The notes: generated from the letters alone by a model not told the origin. Counted from the first letter of the stretch, positions 1 to 8,818 are shown. The stretch: 64,000 nucleotides of DNA from Streptomyces hygroscopicus subsp. hygroscopicus (GCF_030269125.1 NZ_BSSM01000008.1:186001-250000); one strand, 5' to 3'. Numbers and translations: made by a program.

Positions 1-962
1 TGGCGCTGGCACTGAGGCTGATCGAGAACACCGGCGTGAAGACCCGGCACATCGTGCAGCCCATCGAGGAGACCCTCAAGCACCCCGGCTTCGAGGACCG
101 CAACAAGCTCTACGAGGCCGAGGCCAAGGCCCGGGTCCCCGCGGTGATCCAGCAGGCGCTGGACGACGCCGAACTCCTGACCACGGACATCGACGTGATC
201 ATCTACGTGTCGTGCACGGGCTTCATGATGCCCTCGCTCACGGCGTGGCTGATCAACGAGATGGACTTCGACAGCACCACCCGTCAGCTCCCCATCGCCC
301 AGCTCGGCTGCGCGGCCGGCGGCGCGGCGATCAACCGCGCCCACGACTTCTGCACGGCGTACCCGAACGCCAACGCGCTGATCGTGGCCTGCGAGTTCTG
401 CTCGCTGTGCTACCAGCCCACCGACCTCGGCGTCGGCTCGCTGCTGTCCAACGGCCTGTTCGGTGACGGCATCGCCGCCGCCGTGGTGCGCGGACGCGGC
501 GGCAGGGGCGTCCAGCTGGAGCGCAACGGCTCCTACCTGATCCCGAAGACCGAGGACTGGATCGCCTACGACGTCCGGGCCACCGGCTTCCACTTCCTGC
601 TGGACAAGCGGGTGCCCACCACCATGGAGCCGCTCGCCCCGGCGCTCAAGGACCTGGCGGGCAACCACGGCTGGGACGCCTCCGACCTGGACTTCTACAT
701 CATCCACGCCGGCGGCCCCCGCATCCTCGACGACCTCAGCAAGTTCCTGGAGGTCGAGCCGAACGCGTTCCGGTTCAGCCGGTCCACGCTCACCGAGTAC
801 GGCAACATCGCGAGCGCCGTCGTCCTGGACGCGCTGCGCCGGCTGTTCGACGAGGGCGGCGCAGCGGAGCGGGCGCGCGGACTGCTCGCCGGCTTCGGAC
901 CCGGCATCACCGCGGAGATGACGGTCGGCCGCTGGGTCGACGGGAACGGGGGCGGGCGATGA
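1..962 (+). CDS. rppA: Type III polyketide synthase, 1,3,6,8-tetrahydroxynaphthalene synthase (5'-truncated)
   Basis: The product condenses five malonyl-CoA units into tetrahydroxynaphthalene, the precursor of flaviolin-type pigments. The gene enters from the left edge, open from base 3, so roughly the first 40 residues are missing. Chalcone-synthase-fold landmarks are visible: the segment VSCTGFMMPSLTAWLIN, the nucleophilic Cys in LGCAAGG, the catalytic His in IIHAGGPRIL and the Asn in EYGNIAS. The Cys-rich segment CEFCSLC is typical of RppA rather than plant chalcone synthases. The stop overlaps the next gene by 4 bp (ATGA), so the genes are translationally coupled. The P450 and cupin neighbours fit a pigment operon. 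The family assignment is firm; the exact product is inferred from context. Confidence 0.95.
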   Translation, partial: ALALRLIENTGVKTRHIVQPIEETLKHPGFEDRNKLYEAEAKARVPAVIQQALDDAELLTTDIDVIIYVSCTGFMMPSLTAWLINEMDFDSTTRQLPIAQLGCAAGGAAINRAHDFCTAYPNANALIVACEFCSLCYQPTDLGVGSLLSNGLFGDGIAAAVVRGRGGRGVQLERNGSYLIPKTEDWIAYDVRATGFHFLLDKRVPTTMEPLAPALKDLAGNHGWDASDLDFYIIHAGGPRILDDLSKFLEVEPNAFRFSRSTLTEYGNIASAVVLDALRRLFDEGGAAERARGLLAGFGPGITAEMTVGRWVDGNGGGR

Positions 963-2182
963 CGGAGACCGAGGAGGCGACCCTCGTCGAGACCGTGCCG
1001 CCGGTCCGCCACTGGCCGGCGCTCGACCTCACCGGGACGGACTTCGACCCGGTGCTCACCGAGCTGATGCGCGAGGGCCCGGTCACCCGCATCCAGCTGC
1101 CCAACGGCGAGGGCTGGGCGTGGCTGGTCACCCGGTACGACGACGTGCGCATGGTGACCAACGACCCCCGCTTCGGCCGCGAGGCGGTCATGGACAAGCC
1201 GGTCACCCGGCTCGCCCCGCACTTCATACCGGACCGCGGCGCGGTCGGCTTCCTGGATCCGCCCGACCACACCCGGCTGCGCCGCTCGGTCACCGCGGCC
1301 TTCACCGCCAAGGGCGTGGAACGGGTGCGGAAGAAGGCGCGCGGGATGCTGGACGAGCTGATCGACCGGCTCCTGGACGACGGCCCGCCGGCCGACCTGA
1401 CGGCGACGGTCCTCAGCCCGTTCCCCATCGCGGTGATCTGCGAGCTGATGGGCGTCCCGGCCGCCGACCGGCACGACATGCACGAGTGGACCCAGCTGAT
1501 CCTGTCCTCCGCGCACGGCAGGGAGGTCAGCGAGCGGGCCAAGCGCGAGATGAGCGCGTACTTCTCCGACCTCGTCGGGGCGCGCGGGCGCAGCACGGCC
1601 GAGGACGTCACCTCGCTGCTGGGCGCCGCCGTGGGCCGGGGCGAGGTCACCCTGGAGGAGGCCGTCGGCCTCGCCGTCCTCCTGCAGATCGGCGGCGAGG
1701 CGGTCACCAACAACAGCGGGCAGATGTTCTATCTGCTGCTGACCCGCCCCGACCTGGCCGAACGGCTGCGCTCCGCACCGGAGATCCGCCCGCGGGCCAT
1801 CGACGAACTCCTGCGGTACATCCCGCACCGCAACGCGGTCGGCCTCTCGCGGATCGCCCTGGAGGACGTCGAGATCCGGGGTGTGCGCATCCGCGCGGGC
1901 GACGCGGTCTACGTGTCGTACCTGGCCGCGAACCGCGACCCGGAGGTCTTCCCGGACCCGGAGGAGATCGACTTCTCCCGCAGTCCCAACCCGCACGTGT
2001 CGTTCGGCTTCGGGCCGCACTACTGCCCGGGTGGTCAGCTCGCCCGGCTGGAGTCGGAGCTGCTGGTCGACGCGCTGCTGGACCGGATCCCGGGCCTGAA
2101 GCTGGCGGTGCCGCCCGAGGAGGTGCCCTTCAGGAAGGGCGCGCTGATCCGCGGTCCCGCGGCCCTGCCCGTGATGTGGTGA
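959..2182 (+). CDS. Cytochrome P450, CYP158A-like (biflaviolin synthase type)
   Basis: A haem monooxygenase of 407 residues. The haem ligand loop is FGFGPHYCPGG near residue 350. The K-helix ExxR is in DELLRYIPHR near 275. The I-helix carries GGEAVTNN, where the usual Thr after the acidic residue is Ala. From memory, this Ala-for-Thr exchange is the known feature of CYP158A2, which couples two flaviolin molecules. The gene lies between a type III PKS and a MomA-like cupin, so oxidative dimerisation of flaviolin is the natural role. The start is the ATG inside the ATGA overlap with rppA, so the two are co-translated. It could alternatively be a paralogue with different regiochemistry of coupling. 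Confidence 0.93.
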   Translation: MTETEEATLVETVPPVRHWPALDLTGTDFDPVLTELMREGPVTRIQLPNGEGWAWLVTRYDDVRMVTNDPRFGREAVMDKPVTRLAPHFIPDRGAVGFLDPPDHTRLRRSVTAAFTAKGVERVRKKARGMLDELIDRLLDDGPPADLTATVLSPFPIAVICELMGVPAADRHDMHEWTQLILSSAHGREVSERAKREMSAYFSDLVGARGRSTAEDVTSLLGAAVGRGEVTLEEAVGLAVLLQIGGEAVTNNSGQMFYLLLTRPDLAERLRSAPEIRPRAIDELLRYIPHRNAVGLSRIALEDVEIRGVRIRAGDAVYVSYLAANRDPEVFPDPEEIDFSRSPNPHVSFGFGPHYCPGGQLARLESELLVDALLDRIPGLKLAVPPEEVPFRKGALIRGPAALPVMW

Positions 2183-2189
2183 GCCGGCG

Positions 2190-2735
2190 ATGACGACCAT
2201 CGAAGGGCTGACGTCCGCGTCGGTCGACGGGCTGCTCGTACCGCCGGGCCAGGGCCGGGTGGTGGAGACGCCCGCCCAGCGGGTCACGTTCAAGGTCACC
2301 GGCATGCACTCGCGGATGGCCTCCACCTTCGAGGTGGAAGTCCCGCCGGGCTTCGACGTCGGTGCCCATGTGCACACCCGCAGCGAGGAGCTGTTCTACG
2401 TCCTGGAGGGCGAGCTGGACGTGCTCGCCTTCGAGCCCCGCATCCGCACCCCCGACAACTGGAAGAGGTGGGAGTCGAGTTCGGGCAACCGGGTGGTCCG
2501 GGCGACCCCGGGCACCGTCATCGTCGTACCCCCCGGCTGCCCCCACGCGTTCGCGAATCCCACGGACGCGCCCGCCAAGATGTTCTTCCAGGCGAGCCCG
2601 CCCCCGGACCACGAACGCTACTTCGAGGAACTCCTCGAGATCCTCCGCGACGGCGGCCCACCCGACCAGGAAGCGATAGAGGCGCTGCGGCTCAAGTACG
2701 ACATCGAGCAGCTCACCCCTCTGCGACACCGGTGA
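2190..2735 (+). CDS. Cupin-domain protein, MomA-like quinone-forming oxygenase
   Basis: A 181-residue single-cupin protein. The metal-site motif is visible around residues 57-75 (DVGAHVHTRSEELFYVLEGE: two His and a Glu), with a second His in VPPGCPHAFAN near 115. Cupins directly downstream of rppA, such as MomA of S. antibioticus, are reported to oxidise tetrahydroxynaphthalene to the quinone flaviolin. This protein sits 7 bp after the P450 in the same operon, so it probably makes the substrate for the P450. The ATG start follows GTGAGCCGGCG, a weak ribosome site consistent with coupling. The family and context are clear; the reaction is inferred. Confidence 0.85.
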   Translation: MTTIEGLTSASVDGLLVPPGQGRVVETPAQRVTFKVTGMHSRMASTFEVEVPPGFDVGAHVHTRSEELFYVLEGELDVLAFEPRIRTPDNWKRWESSSGNRVVRATPGTVIVVPPGCPHAFANPTDAPAKMFFQASPPPDHERYFEELLEILRDGGPPDQEAIEALRLKYDIEQLTPLRHR

Positions 2736-2753
2736 CCGCGCCGTCCCGGGAGG

Positions 2754-2817
2754 GCGCGGGGAACCACGCGGCAAGCCGCGATCGACCGGTCGCCGGCACC
2801 GCGCGGTTCCCCGACGC
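2754..2817. terminator. Bidirectional terminator between convergent cupin and acyl-CoA dehydrogenase genes
   Basis: Arms CGGGGAACC (2757-2765) and GGTTCCCCG (2805-2813) are perfectly complementary, with further GCG/CGC pairing outside. The intervening bases contain an inner GC-rich helix (GCGGC...GCCGC). It lies exactly between two convergent stop codons. Confidence 0.7.
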
Positions 2818-2818
2818 G

Positions 2819-4048
2819 CTACCGGATCGGCATCCCCGACAACGTCCGTGCGATGACGAGCCGCTGGATCTCGCTCGTCCCCTCGAAAATGGTGTAGATC
2901 GCGGCATCCCGGTGCATCCGCTCCACCGGGTACTCCCGGGTGTACCCGTTCCCGCCCAGGATCTGGATCGCCTGCGCGCTGACCTTCTTCGCGGTCTCGC
3001 TGGCGAACAGCTTCGACATCGAGCCCTCGGCCGCGGTGAACGGCTTCCCGTTGATCGCCATCCACGACGCCCGCCACACCAGCAGCCGCGCCGCGTCGAT
3101 CTGCGTCCGCATGTCCGCGAGCTGGAAGGCGACGCCCTGGTTGTCGATGATGGGCCGCCCGAACTGCTCCCGCGTCCTGGCGTAGTCGAGGGCGACCTCG
3201 TAGGCCGCCCGAGCGGTGCCGACGGCCATCGCCCCGACCGCCGGCCGCGAGGCCTCGAACGTGGCCATCGCCGCGTTCTTCACCCGCTCCCCGCCGGACG
3301 CCTTCGCCTTCTCGCGCGCCCGCGCCAGCCGCTCGTCCAGCTTCTCCTTGCCGCCGAGCAGGCAGGAGCCGGGAACGCGCACGTCGTCGAGGACGACCTC
3401 GGCGGTGTGCGAGGCGCGGATGCCGTGCTTCTTGAACTTCTGCCCCTGTGCGAGCCCCTCGGTGCCCGGCGGGATGATGAAGGAGGCGTGGCCCTTGGAG
3501 CCGAGTTCCGCGTCGACGCTGGCGACGACGACGTGGACGTTGGCGATGCCGCCGTTGGTCGCCCAGGTCTTCGTGCCGTTGATCACCCACTCGTCCTTGG
3601 CCTCGTCGTACACCGCGCGGGTGCGCATGGAGGCCACGTCGGAGCCGGCGTCGGGCTCGGAGGAGCAGAACGCGGCGACCTTGACGTCGTTGGCGTCGCC
3701 GTACATCTGCGGGATCCAGGTGCCGATCTGCTCCTCGGTGCCGTTGGCGAGGACGCCCACGGCGGCCAGGCCGGTGCCCACGATGGACAGGGCGATGCCC
3801 GCGTCGCCCCAGAACAACTCCTCCATGGCCACGGGGATGCCGAGACCGGTGGGGTCGAAGTACTGCTGCGCGTAGAAGTCCAGGGAGTAGATTCCGACCT
3901 TCGCGGCCTCCTGGATGACCGGCCAGGGGGTCTCCTCGCGCTCGTCCCACTCGGCGGCCGCGGGCCGGATCACGTCGGCGGCGAAGCCATGGAGCCAGTC
4001 CCGGACTTCCTTCTGTTCGTCGTTCAGCTCCATGGTGAACTCGGCCAT
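2819..4048 (-). CDS. Acyl-CoA dehydrogenase
   Basis: A FAD-dependent alpha,beta-dehydrogenase of 409 residues, full family length. The N-terminal helical domain is followed by the FAD-contacting segment FCSSEPDAGSD near 133, the DEWVINGTKTWATN strand region, and the C-terminal QILGGNGYTREYPVERMHRDA segment. The catalytic base Glu lies in YTIFEGTSEIQRLVIAR near residue 395, the short/medium-chain position. An insertion around 225-255 (KAKASGGERVKN) is longer than in classic SCAD. It is divergent from a TetR regulator with a strong palindrome in the shared promoter, so it is probably repressed by that protein and induced by an acyl-CoA. The substrate is unknown. Confidence 0.92.
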   Translation of the reverse strand: MAEFTMELNDEQKEVRDWLHGFAADVIRPAAAEWDEREETPWPVIQEAAKVGIYSLDFYAQQYFDPTGLGIPVAMEELFWGDAGIALSIVGTGLAAVGVLANGTEEQIGTWIPQMYGDANDVKVAAFCSSEPDAGSDVASMRTRAVYDEAKDEWVINGTKTWATNGGIANVHVVVASVDAELGSKGHASFIIPPGTEGLAQGQKFKKHGIRASHTAEVVLDDVRVPGSCLLGGKEKLDERLARAREKAKASGGERVKNAAMATFEASRPAVGAMAVGTARAAYEVALDYARTREQFGRPIIDNQGVAFQLADMRTQIDAARLLVWRASWMAINGKPFTAAEGSMSKLFASETAKKVSAQAIQILGGNGYTREYPVERMHRDAAIYTIFEGTSEIQRLVIARTLSGMPIR

Positions 4049-4072
4049 GTCCCCTCCAGCGGCGGTACGATG

Positions 4073-4101
4073 TGTTACTTGCGGTAACAGGAGTCTGTTA
4101 C
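4073..4101. promoter_or_regulatory. Probable TetR operator between divergent acyl-CoA dehydrogenase and regulator genes
   Basis: TGTTAC (4073-4078), GTAACA (4084-4089) and TGTTAC (4096-4101) form a perfect inverted repeat with a 5-base spacer, plus a third half-site 6 bases on. It starts 25 bp upstream of the dehydrogenase start codon and lies on the upstream side of the divergent tetR gene. Confidence 0.75.
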
Positions 4102-4218
4102 CGACGGGTAGGAAAAGTCAACCGGCGACCACGCCTCGGTAGCCCGTTCGATGTCAGGGGCCTGGCCAGTGTTAGTTTGCGCAGGCGTCACCGAATCAGC
4201 ACGGGTGGGAGAGCACAC

Positions 4219-4860
4219 ATGGACACCACACAGCGGACCGATCAGCAGCGGTCCGCCGAACGCCGACGGCGCGAGCTGCTGGAGGCCGCCGACCGGGTGG
4301 TGCTCCGCGACGGCCCGCAGGCGTCGATGAACGCGATCGCCGCCGAGGCGGGGATCACCAAGCCGATCCTCTACCGGCACTTCGGCGACAAGGGCGGACT
4401 CTACGCCGCGCTCGCCAAACGGCACACCGACGCCCTCCTCTCCTCCCTGCGGGCCGCGCTGGACGCCCCGGCGGCCCGCCGCGAGCGGGTGGAGTCCACG
4501 CTGGACACCTATCTCGCCGCCATCGAGGCACGGCCGCAGGTGTACCGGTTCCTGATGCACCCGGCCGAGAGCACCGGGACCGACCAGGGGTTCGACGTCG
4601 GCAAGCACAGCGCCCCCCTGCTGCGGCGGATGGGCGAGGACCTCGCCCAGGTCATCGAGGAGCGGGTGGACCTCGGCCCCGGCAGCCAGCAGCTCGCCCG
4701 GGTGTGGGGGCACGGGATCGTCGGGATGATGCACGCGGCCGGCGACTGGTGGCTCGGCGAACGCCCCTGCTCCCGCGCCGAACTGGTGCGCTCCCTGGCC
4801 GACCTGCTGTGGGGCCGCCTCGCGGCCGCCGGGGACAAGGTGGGCGGCCCGGGGTTCTGA
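4219..4860 (+). CDS. TetR/AcrR family transcriptional regulator
   Basis: A 213-residue one-component repressor. The N-terminal helix-turn-helix spans about residues 15-60 (RRELLEAADRVVLRDG ... GITKPILYRHFGDKGGLYAAL), followed by an all-helical ligand domain with no close named relative. The start is the ATG at 4219 preceded by GGTGGGAGAG; an in-frame extension upstream would cross the operator and is rejected. It is divergent from the acyl-CoA dehydrogenase and probably autoregulates through the TGTTAC repeats. The ligand is likely an acyl-CoA or fatty acid, an inference from the neighbour only. It ends 1 bp from the convergent deformylase gene. Confidence 0.9.
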   Translation: MDTTQRTDQQRSAERRRRELLEAADRVVLRDGPQASMNAIAAEAGITKPILYRHFGDKGGLYAALAKRHTDALLSSLRAALDAPAARRERVESTLDTYLAAIEARPQVYRFLMHPAESTGTDQGFDVGKHSAPLLRRMGEDLAQVIEERVDLGPGSQQLARVWGHGIVGMMHAAGDWWLGERPCSRAELVRSLADLLWGRLAAAGDKVGGPGF

Positions 4861-4861
4861 G

Positions 4862-5401
4862 TCACCGGTTCCAGGAGGCCCGCCCGATCCGCCGCTCCAG
4901 CCTGCGTCCGCGCCACCCCGTCACGCGGTCCGCGTACACCCGGCCCTCCAGGTGGTCGCACTCGTGCTGGAGACAGCGGGCGAAGAAGCCCGTGCCGTGG
5001 ACGGTGACGGGCTCGCCGGTGACCGTGCGCCCCTCGACCACCGCGTGGTCGTACCGCTCCGTGCCCGCCTCCAGGCCCGGCAGGGACAGGCAGCCCTCCG
5101 GGCCCCGCAGCACGATGCCGTCCGTCTCCACCAGCCGCGGGTTCACCACATGACCGAGATGCCGGACGTCGTCGTCGTCCGGGCAGTCGTACACGAACAC
5201 CCGCAGCGGCACCCCGATCTGATTCGCGGCCAGGCCCACCCCCCGGGCCGCGTACATCGTGGCGAACAGGTCCTCCACGAGCGCCGCCAGCCCGGGGCCG
5301 AAGTCGGTGACGTCCCCGCACCGTTCGCGCAGTACGGGGTCGCCGAGCAGGGTGAGGGGCCGGACGCGCCCGTGGACGCCCGGAATGGAACCGTGTCGCA
5401 T
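4862..5401 (-). CDS. def: Peptide deformylase
   Basis: An Fe2+/Zn2+ enzyme that removes the formyl group from the N-terminal Met of new proteins. All three signature motifs are present in 179 residues: GVGLAANQIG near 54, EGCLSLPG with the metal Cys near 103, and QHECDHLEGR with two metal His and the catalytic Glu near 146. The ATG start (5401) gives a normal N-terminus. Streptomyces usually carry several def genes, so this is probably one paralogue. It is convergent with tetR and divergent from murT. Confidence 0.95.
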   Translation of the reverse strand: MRHGSIPGVHGRVRPLTLLGDPVLRERCGDVTDFGPGLAALVEDLFATMYAARGVGLAANQIGVPLRVFVYDCPDDDDVRHLGHVVNPRLVETDGIVLRGPEGCLSLPGLEAGTERYDHAVVEGRTVTGEPVTVHGTGFFARCLQHECDHLEGRVYADRVTGWRGRRLERRIGRASWNR

Positions 5402-5554
5402 GGCGGCAAGGGTACGGTTCGTTCAGCCCATGCCCGCCGCCCTGGGTGCGGACCGGAATTCGGGTGTGGGAATGGATCTCGATAGGCTGAGGGTTCACAC
5501 CACGTTGCCGGATGGCCCCAGGCGCGGCGCGTACGCAAGGAGGATCGAGAACTG

Positions 5555-6793
5555 ATGGCAGGCAACTCGGACCCGCTCACGCCGCGGGCCAAGCTGGCCG
5601 TGACCGCGGGCAAGGCGGTCGCGGCGGCATCGCGGGCCGCCGGACGGGGCAGCGGGTCGGTGATCGGGGGCCGGGTCGCGCTGAGACTGGACCCCGACCT
5701 CCTGGCGCGGCTCGCCCAGAACCTGGACGTCGTCCTGGTGTCCGCCACCAACGGCAAGACCACCACCACCCGGCTCATCGCGGAGGCGCTGCGCGCCGCG
5801 GGCCCGGTCGTCTCGAACGCGCTCGGCGCCAACATGCCGGCCGGCATCACCTCCGCCCTCGCGGGCGGCTCCGAGGCCAAGTACGGCGTCATAGAGGTCG
5901 ACGAGAAGTACCTGGCCGGAGTGGCCCGGGACACCGACCCGAAGTGCATCGCGCTGCTCAACCTCTCCCGCGACCAGCTCGACCGCGCCGCCGAGACCCG
6001 GATGCTCGCCGAGAACTGGCGCGAGGGCCTGGCCGGCTCCAAGGCGGTCGTCGTCGCCAACTGCGACGACCCGCTGGTGGTGTGGGCCGCCTCCTCGTCG
6101 CCGAACGTGGTCTGGGTCGCGGCCGGGCAGATGTGGAAGGACGACGCCTGGTCCTGCCCGTCCTGCGGCGGCGTGATGCAGCGCCCCGGCGACGACTGGT
6201 ACTGCGGCGAGTGCGGCTTCCGCCGGCCCACGCCCACCTGGGCGCTGTCCGGGGACCACGTCCTCGACCCGCACGGCTCCGCCTGGCCGATCCACCTCCA
6301 GCTGCCGGGCCGCGCCAACAAGGCCAACGCGGCCAGCTCCGCGGCCGTCGCCGCCGTCTTCGGGGTGCCGCCGCAGGTCGCCCTGGAGCGGATGTACCAG
6401 GTGCAGGCGGTCGCCGGCCGGTACGACGTCGTGCAGTTCCAGAACCGCGACCTGCGCCTGCTGCTGGCGAAGAACCCGGCCGGCTGGCTGGAGACCTTCT
6501 CCCTGATCGACCCGCCGCCGGCCCCGGTGATCCTCTCCGTGAACGCCCGCGGAGCCGACGGCACCGACACCTCCTGGCTGTGGGACGTCGACTACACCCG
6601 GCTCACCGGTCACCCGATCTTCGTGCTCGGCGACCGGAAGCTGGACCTCGCCGTGCGCCTGGAGGTCGCGAACCAGCACTTCCAGGTCTGCGAGAACCTC
6701 GACCAGGCCGTGCAGCTGTGCCCGCCCGGACGGATCGAGGTCATCGCGAACTACACCGCGTTCCAGGACCTGCGCCGCCGCGTCGGCAACTGA
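5555..6793 (+). CDS. murT: MurT-type Mur ligase, lipid II isoglutaminyl synthase catalytic subunit
   Basis: This 412-residue protein activates the alpha-carboxyl of D-Glu in lipid II for amidation, using ammonia from GatD. The Mur-ligase P-loop is SATNGKTTTTRLIAEAL near residue 65. A four-Cys zinc ribbon (CPSCGG ... CGECGF, about 205-228) sits in the central domain, as in actinobacterial MurT. The C-terminal DUF1727 domain begins near VAGRYDVVQFQNRDLRLLLAKN (split by the ATP-binding loop). The start ATG follows AAGGAGG. The next gene, 21 bp on, is the glutaminase partner, so the two form a complex in the cytoplasm at the membrane face. Confidence 0.92.
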   Translation: MAGNSDPLTPRAKLAVTAGKAVAAASRAAGRGSGSVIGGRVALRLDPDLLARLAQNLDVVLVSATNGKTTTTRLIAEALRAAGPVVSNALGANMPAGITSALAGGSEAKYGVIEVDEKYLAGVARDTDPKCIALLNLSRDQLDRAAETRMLAENWREGLAGSKAVVVANCDDPLVVWAASSSPNVVWVAAGQMWKDDAWSCPSCGGVMQRPGDDWYCGECGFRRPTPTWALSGDHVLDPHGSAWPIHLQLPGRANKANAASSAAVAAVFGVPPQVALERMYQVQAVAGRYDVVQFQNRDLRLLLAKNPAGWLETFSLIDPPPAPVILSVNARGADGTDTSWLWDVDYTRLTGHPIFVLGDRKLDLAVRLEVANQHFQVCENLDQAVQLCPPGRIEVIANYTAFQDLRRRVGN

Positions 6794-6814
6794 TCTTCGA
6801 AGGGCGATCACCTC

Positions 6815-7543
6815 ATGAGCGACAACCAACTGCGGCTGGTGTGGATCTACCCGGACCTGCTGAGCACCTACGGCGACCAGGGCAACGCGCTCGTCGTGGA
6901 GCGCCGGGCCCGGCAGCGCGGCCTCGACGTGGCCCGGCTCGACGTGCGCAGCGACCAGCCGGTGCCTACCTCCGGCGACATCTACCTGATCGGCGGCGGC
7001 GAGGACCGTCCGCAGCGGCTGGCGGCCGAGCGGCTGCGCCGTGACGGCCATCTGCAGCGGGCGGTGCAGAACGGCGCCATCGTCTTCTCCGTCTGCGCCG
7101 GCTACCAGATCCTCGGCCACGAGTTCATCAACGACCTCGGCCAGCGCGAGCCGGGCCTCGGCCTGCTCGACGTGGTCTCGGTGCGCGGCGAGGGCGAGCG
7201 GTGCGTCGGCGACGTGCTCGGCGACATCGACCCGCAGCTCGGCCTGCCCCCGCTGACCGGCTTCGAGAACCACCAGGGCGTCACCCACCTCGGCCCGACC
7301 GCACGCCCCTTCGCCCGGACCCGGATCGGCAAGGGCAACGGCACCGGGGACGGCACGGAGGGCGCGTACAACGGGACCGTCTTCGGCACGTACATGCACG
7401 GGCCGGTCCTCGCCCGCAACCCGCTGATCGCCGACCTGCTGCTGAAGCTGGCGCTCGACGTCAACGCGCTGCCGCCGATCGACGACCGGTGGTACGACGC
7501 GCTGCGCGAGGAGCGGATCGCCGCCGCGCAGCAGCCCGCGTAA
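6815..7543 (+). CDS. gatD: GatD-type glutamine amidotransferase, lipid II isoglutaminyl synthase
   Basis: A class I triad glutamine amidotransferase of 242 residues that supplies ammonia to MurT. The nucleophile Cys lies in VFSVCAGYQILGHEF near residue 94, and the catalytic His in GTYMHGPVLARNP near 198. The N-terminal WIYPDLLSTYGDQGN is characteristic of GatD/CobB-like proteins. It is immediately downstream of murT, which is the usual arrangement. It is followed by a hairpin that probably ends the operon. Confidence 0.92.
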   Translation: MSDNQLRLVWIYPDLLSTYGDQGNALVVERRARQRGLDVARLDVRSDQPVPTSGDIYLIGGGEDRPQRLAAERLRRDGHLQRAVQNGAIVFSVCAGYQILGHEFINDLGQREPGLGLLDVVSVRGEGERCVGDVLGDIDPQLGLPPLTGFENHQGVTHLGPTARPFARTRIGKGNGTGDGTEGAYNGTVFGTYMHGPVLARNPLIADLLLKLALDVNALPPIDDRWYDALREERIAAAQQPA

Positions 7544-7620
7544 GCGCCGCGTCAGGGGCTTCTCAGCGCGTATCGGCAGGCTCGTGGCGGGCCCGCCTGA
7601 CGGCTCGTCCGCTCATCTGG

Positions 7621-7649
7621 GCGGGCGCGTCCAGCAGGCGGACGCCCGC
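7621..7649 (+). terminator. Probable terminator after gatD
   Basis: GCGGGCGcGTCC (7621-7632) pairs with GGACGCCCGC (7640-7649) around a 7-base loop with one bulge. It lies 78 bp after the gatD stop and 95 bp before pfkA. Confidence 0.5.
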
Positions 7650-7744
7650 TACGGAGCCACCCCCTCACGCCGGTAGGGTGGCCGGGAATCCGCCGGACAA
7701 CGTGGTCCGGTCTCCCGGCCCACGTCGAGAAGGTAATTCGGGCT

Positions 7745-8770
7745 ATGCGCATTGGTGTCCTCACGTCCGGCGGCGACTGCCCCGGCCTGAACGCCGTCAT
7801 CCGGTCCGTCGTGCACCGTGCGGTCGCCGACCACGGCGACGAGGTCATCGGTTTCCGGGACGGCTGGAAGGGCCTCCTGGAGTGCGACTCCGTGAAGCTC
7901 GACCTCGACGCGGTCGGCGGCATCCTGGCCCTCGGCGGCACCATCCTCGGCTCCTCCCGGGTCCGTCCCGAGCACCTGCGCGACGGCGTCGAGCGGGCCA
8001 GGGGCCATGTCGCGGAGCTGGGCCTGGACGCGATCATCCCGATCGGCGGCGAGGGCACCCTCAAGGCGGCCCGGCTGCTGTCGGACAACGGACTGCCCAT
8101 CGTGGGCGTGCCCAAGACGATCGACAATGACATCGCTGTCACCGATGTCACCTTCGGCTTCGACACCGCCGTGACCGTGGCGACCGAGGCGCTGGACCGG
8201 CTGAAGACCACCGCCGAGTCCCACCAGCGGGTGCTGATCGTGGAGGTCATGGGCCGGCACACCGGCTGGATCGCCCTGCACTCCGGCATGGCGGCCGGCG
8301 CTCACGCCGTCGTCGTACCGGAACGGCCCTTCGACATCGAGGAGTTGGCCCGCAAGGTCGGCGCGCGGTTCGCGGCGGGCAAGCGCTTCGCCATCGTGGT
8401 CGCCGCCGAGGGCGCCAAGCCCCGCGCCGGCTCCATGGAGTTCGACGAGGGCGGCAAGGACGTCTACGGCCACGAGCGCTTCGCCGGCGTCGCCCGCCAG
8501 CTGTCGATCGAGCTGGAGCAGCGGCTCGGCAAGGAGGCCCGGCCGGTCATCCTCGGGCATGTGCAGCGCGGCGGCACGCCGACCGCCTACGACAGGGTGC
8601 TGGCCACCCGCTTCGGCTGGCACGCCGTGGAGGCGGTGCACCGGGGCGAGTTCGGGATGATGACGGCGCTGCGCGGCACCGACATCGTGATGGTGTCGCT
8701 GGCCGAGGCCGTGGAGACGCTGAAGACGGTTCCGGTGGAGCGGTACGACGAGGCGGAGTGCGTGCTGTAG
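7745..8770 (+). CDS. pfkA: 6-phosphofructokinase
   Basis: A glycolytic kinase phosphorylating fructose 6-phosphate, 341 residues. Visible motifs: LTSGGDCPGLNAVIR (phosphoryl donor loop, residue 6 on), PIGGEGTLKAARLL near 100, the catalytic PKTIDNDIAVTDVTFGFDTA near 123, MGRHTGWIAL near 167, and the substrate His/Arg region GHVQRGGTPTAYDRVLATR near 270. The donor-site loop reads GGEGT rather than the GGDGS of E. coli PfkA, as in the actinobacterial clade. Streptomyces have several pfkA paralogues; this one appears monocistronic between two hairpins. The start ATG follows GAGAAGG. Confidence 0.94.
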   Translation: MRIGVLTSGGDCPGLNAVIRSVVHRAVADHGDEVIGFRDGWKGLLECDSVKLDLDAVGGILALGGTILGSSRVRPEHLRDGVERARGHVAELGLDAIIPIGGEGTLKAARLLSDNGLPIVGVPKTIDNDIAVTDVTFGFDTAVTVATEALDRLKTTAESHQRVLIVEVMGRHTGWIALHSGMAAGAHAVVVPERPFDIEELARKVGARFAAGKRFAIVVAAEGAKPRAGSMEFDEGGKDVYGHERFAGVARQLSIELEQRLGKEARPVILGHVQRGGTPTAYDRVLATRFGWHAVEAVHRGEFGMMTALRGTDIVMVSLAEAVETLKTVPVERYDEAECVL

Positions 8771-8786
8771 TCCACCTCTGAACTAC

Positions 8787-8818
8787 CCGCCCCCGGTCAT
8801 CGGCATGATCGGGGGCGG
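8787..8818 (+). terminator. Strong terminator hairpin after pfkA
   Basis: A 14-bp stem (CCGCCCCCGGTCAT with ATGATCGGGGGCGG, one G-T wobble) around the loop CGGC, 17 bp after the pfkA stop. Confidence 0.85.

Noticed and set aside
695..2377. Long open frame on the minus strand opposite rppA and the P450
   Set aside because: Antisense shadow of high-GC coding DNA; composition is Arg/Pro/Ala/Gly with no motif, while the plus strand has clear enzymes.
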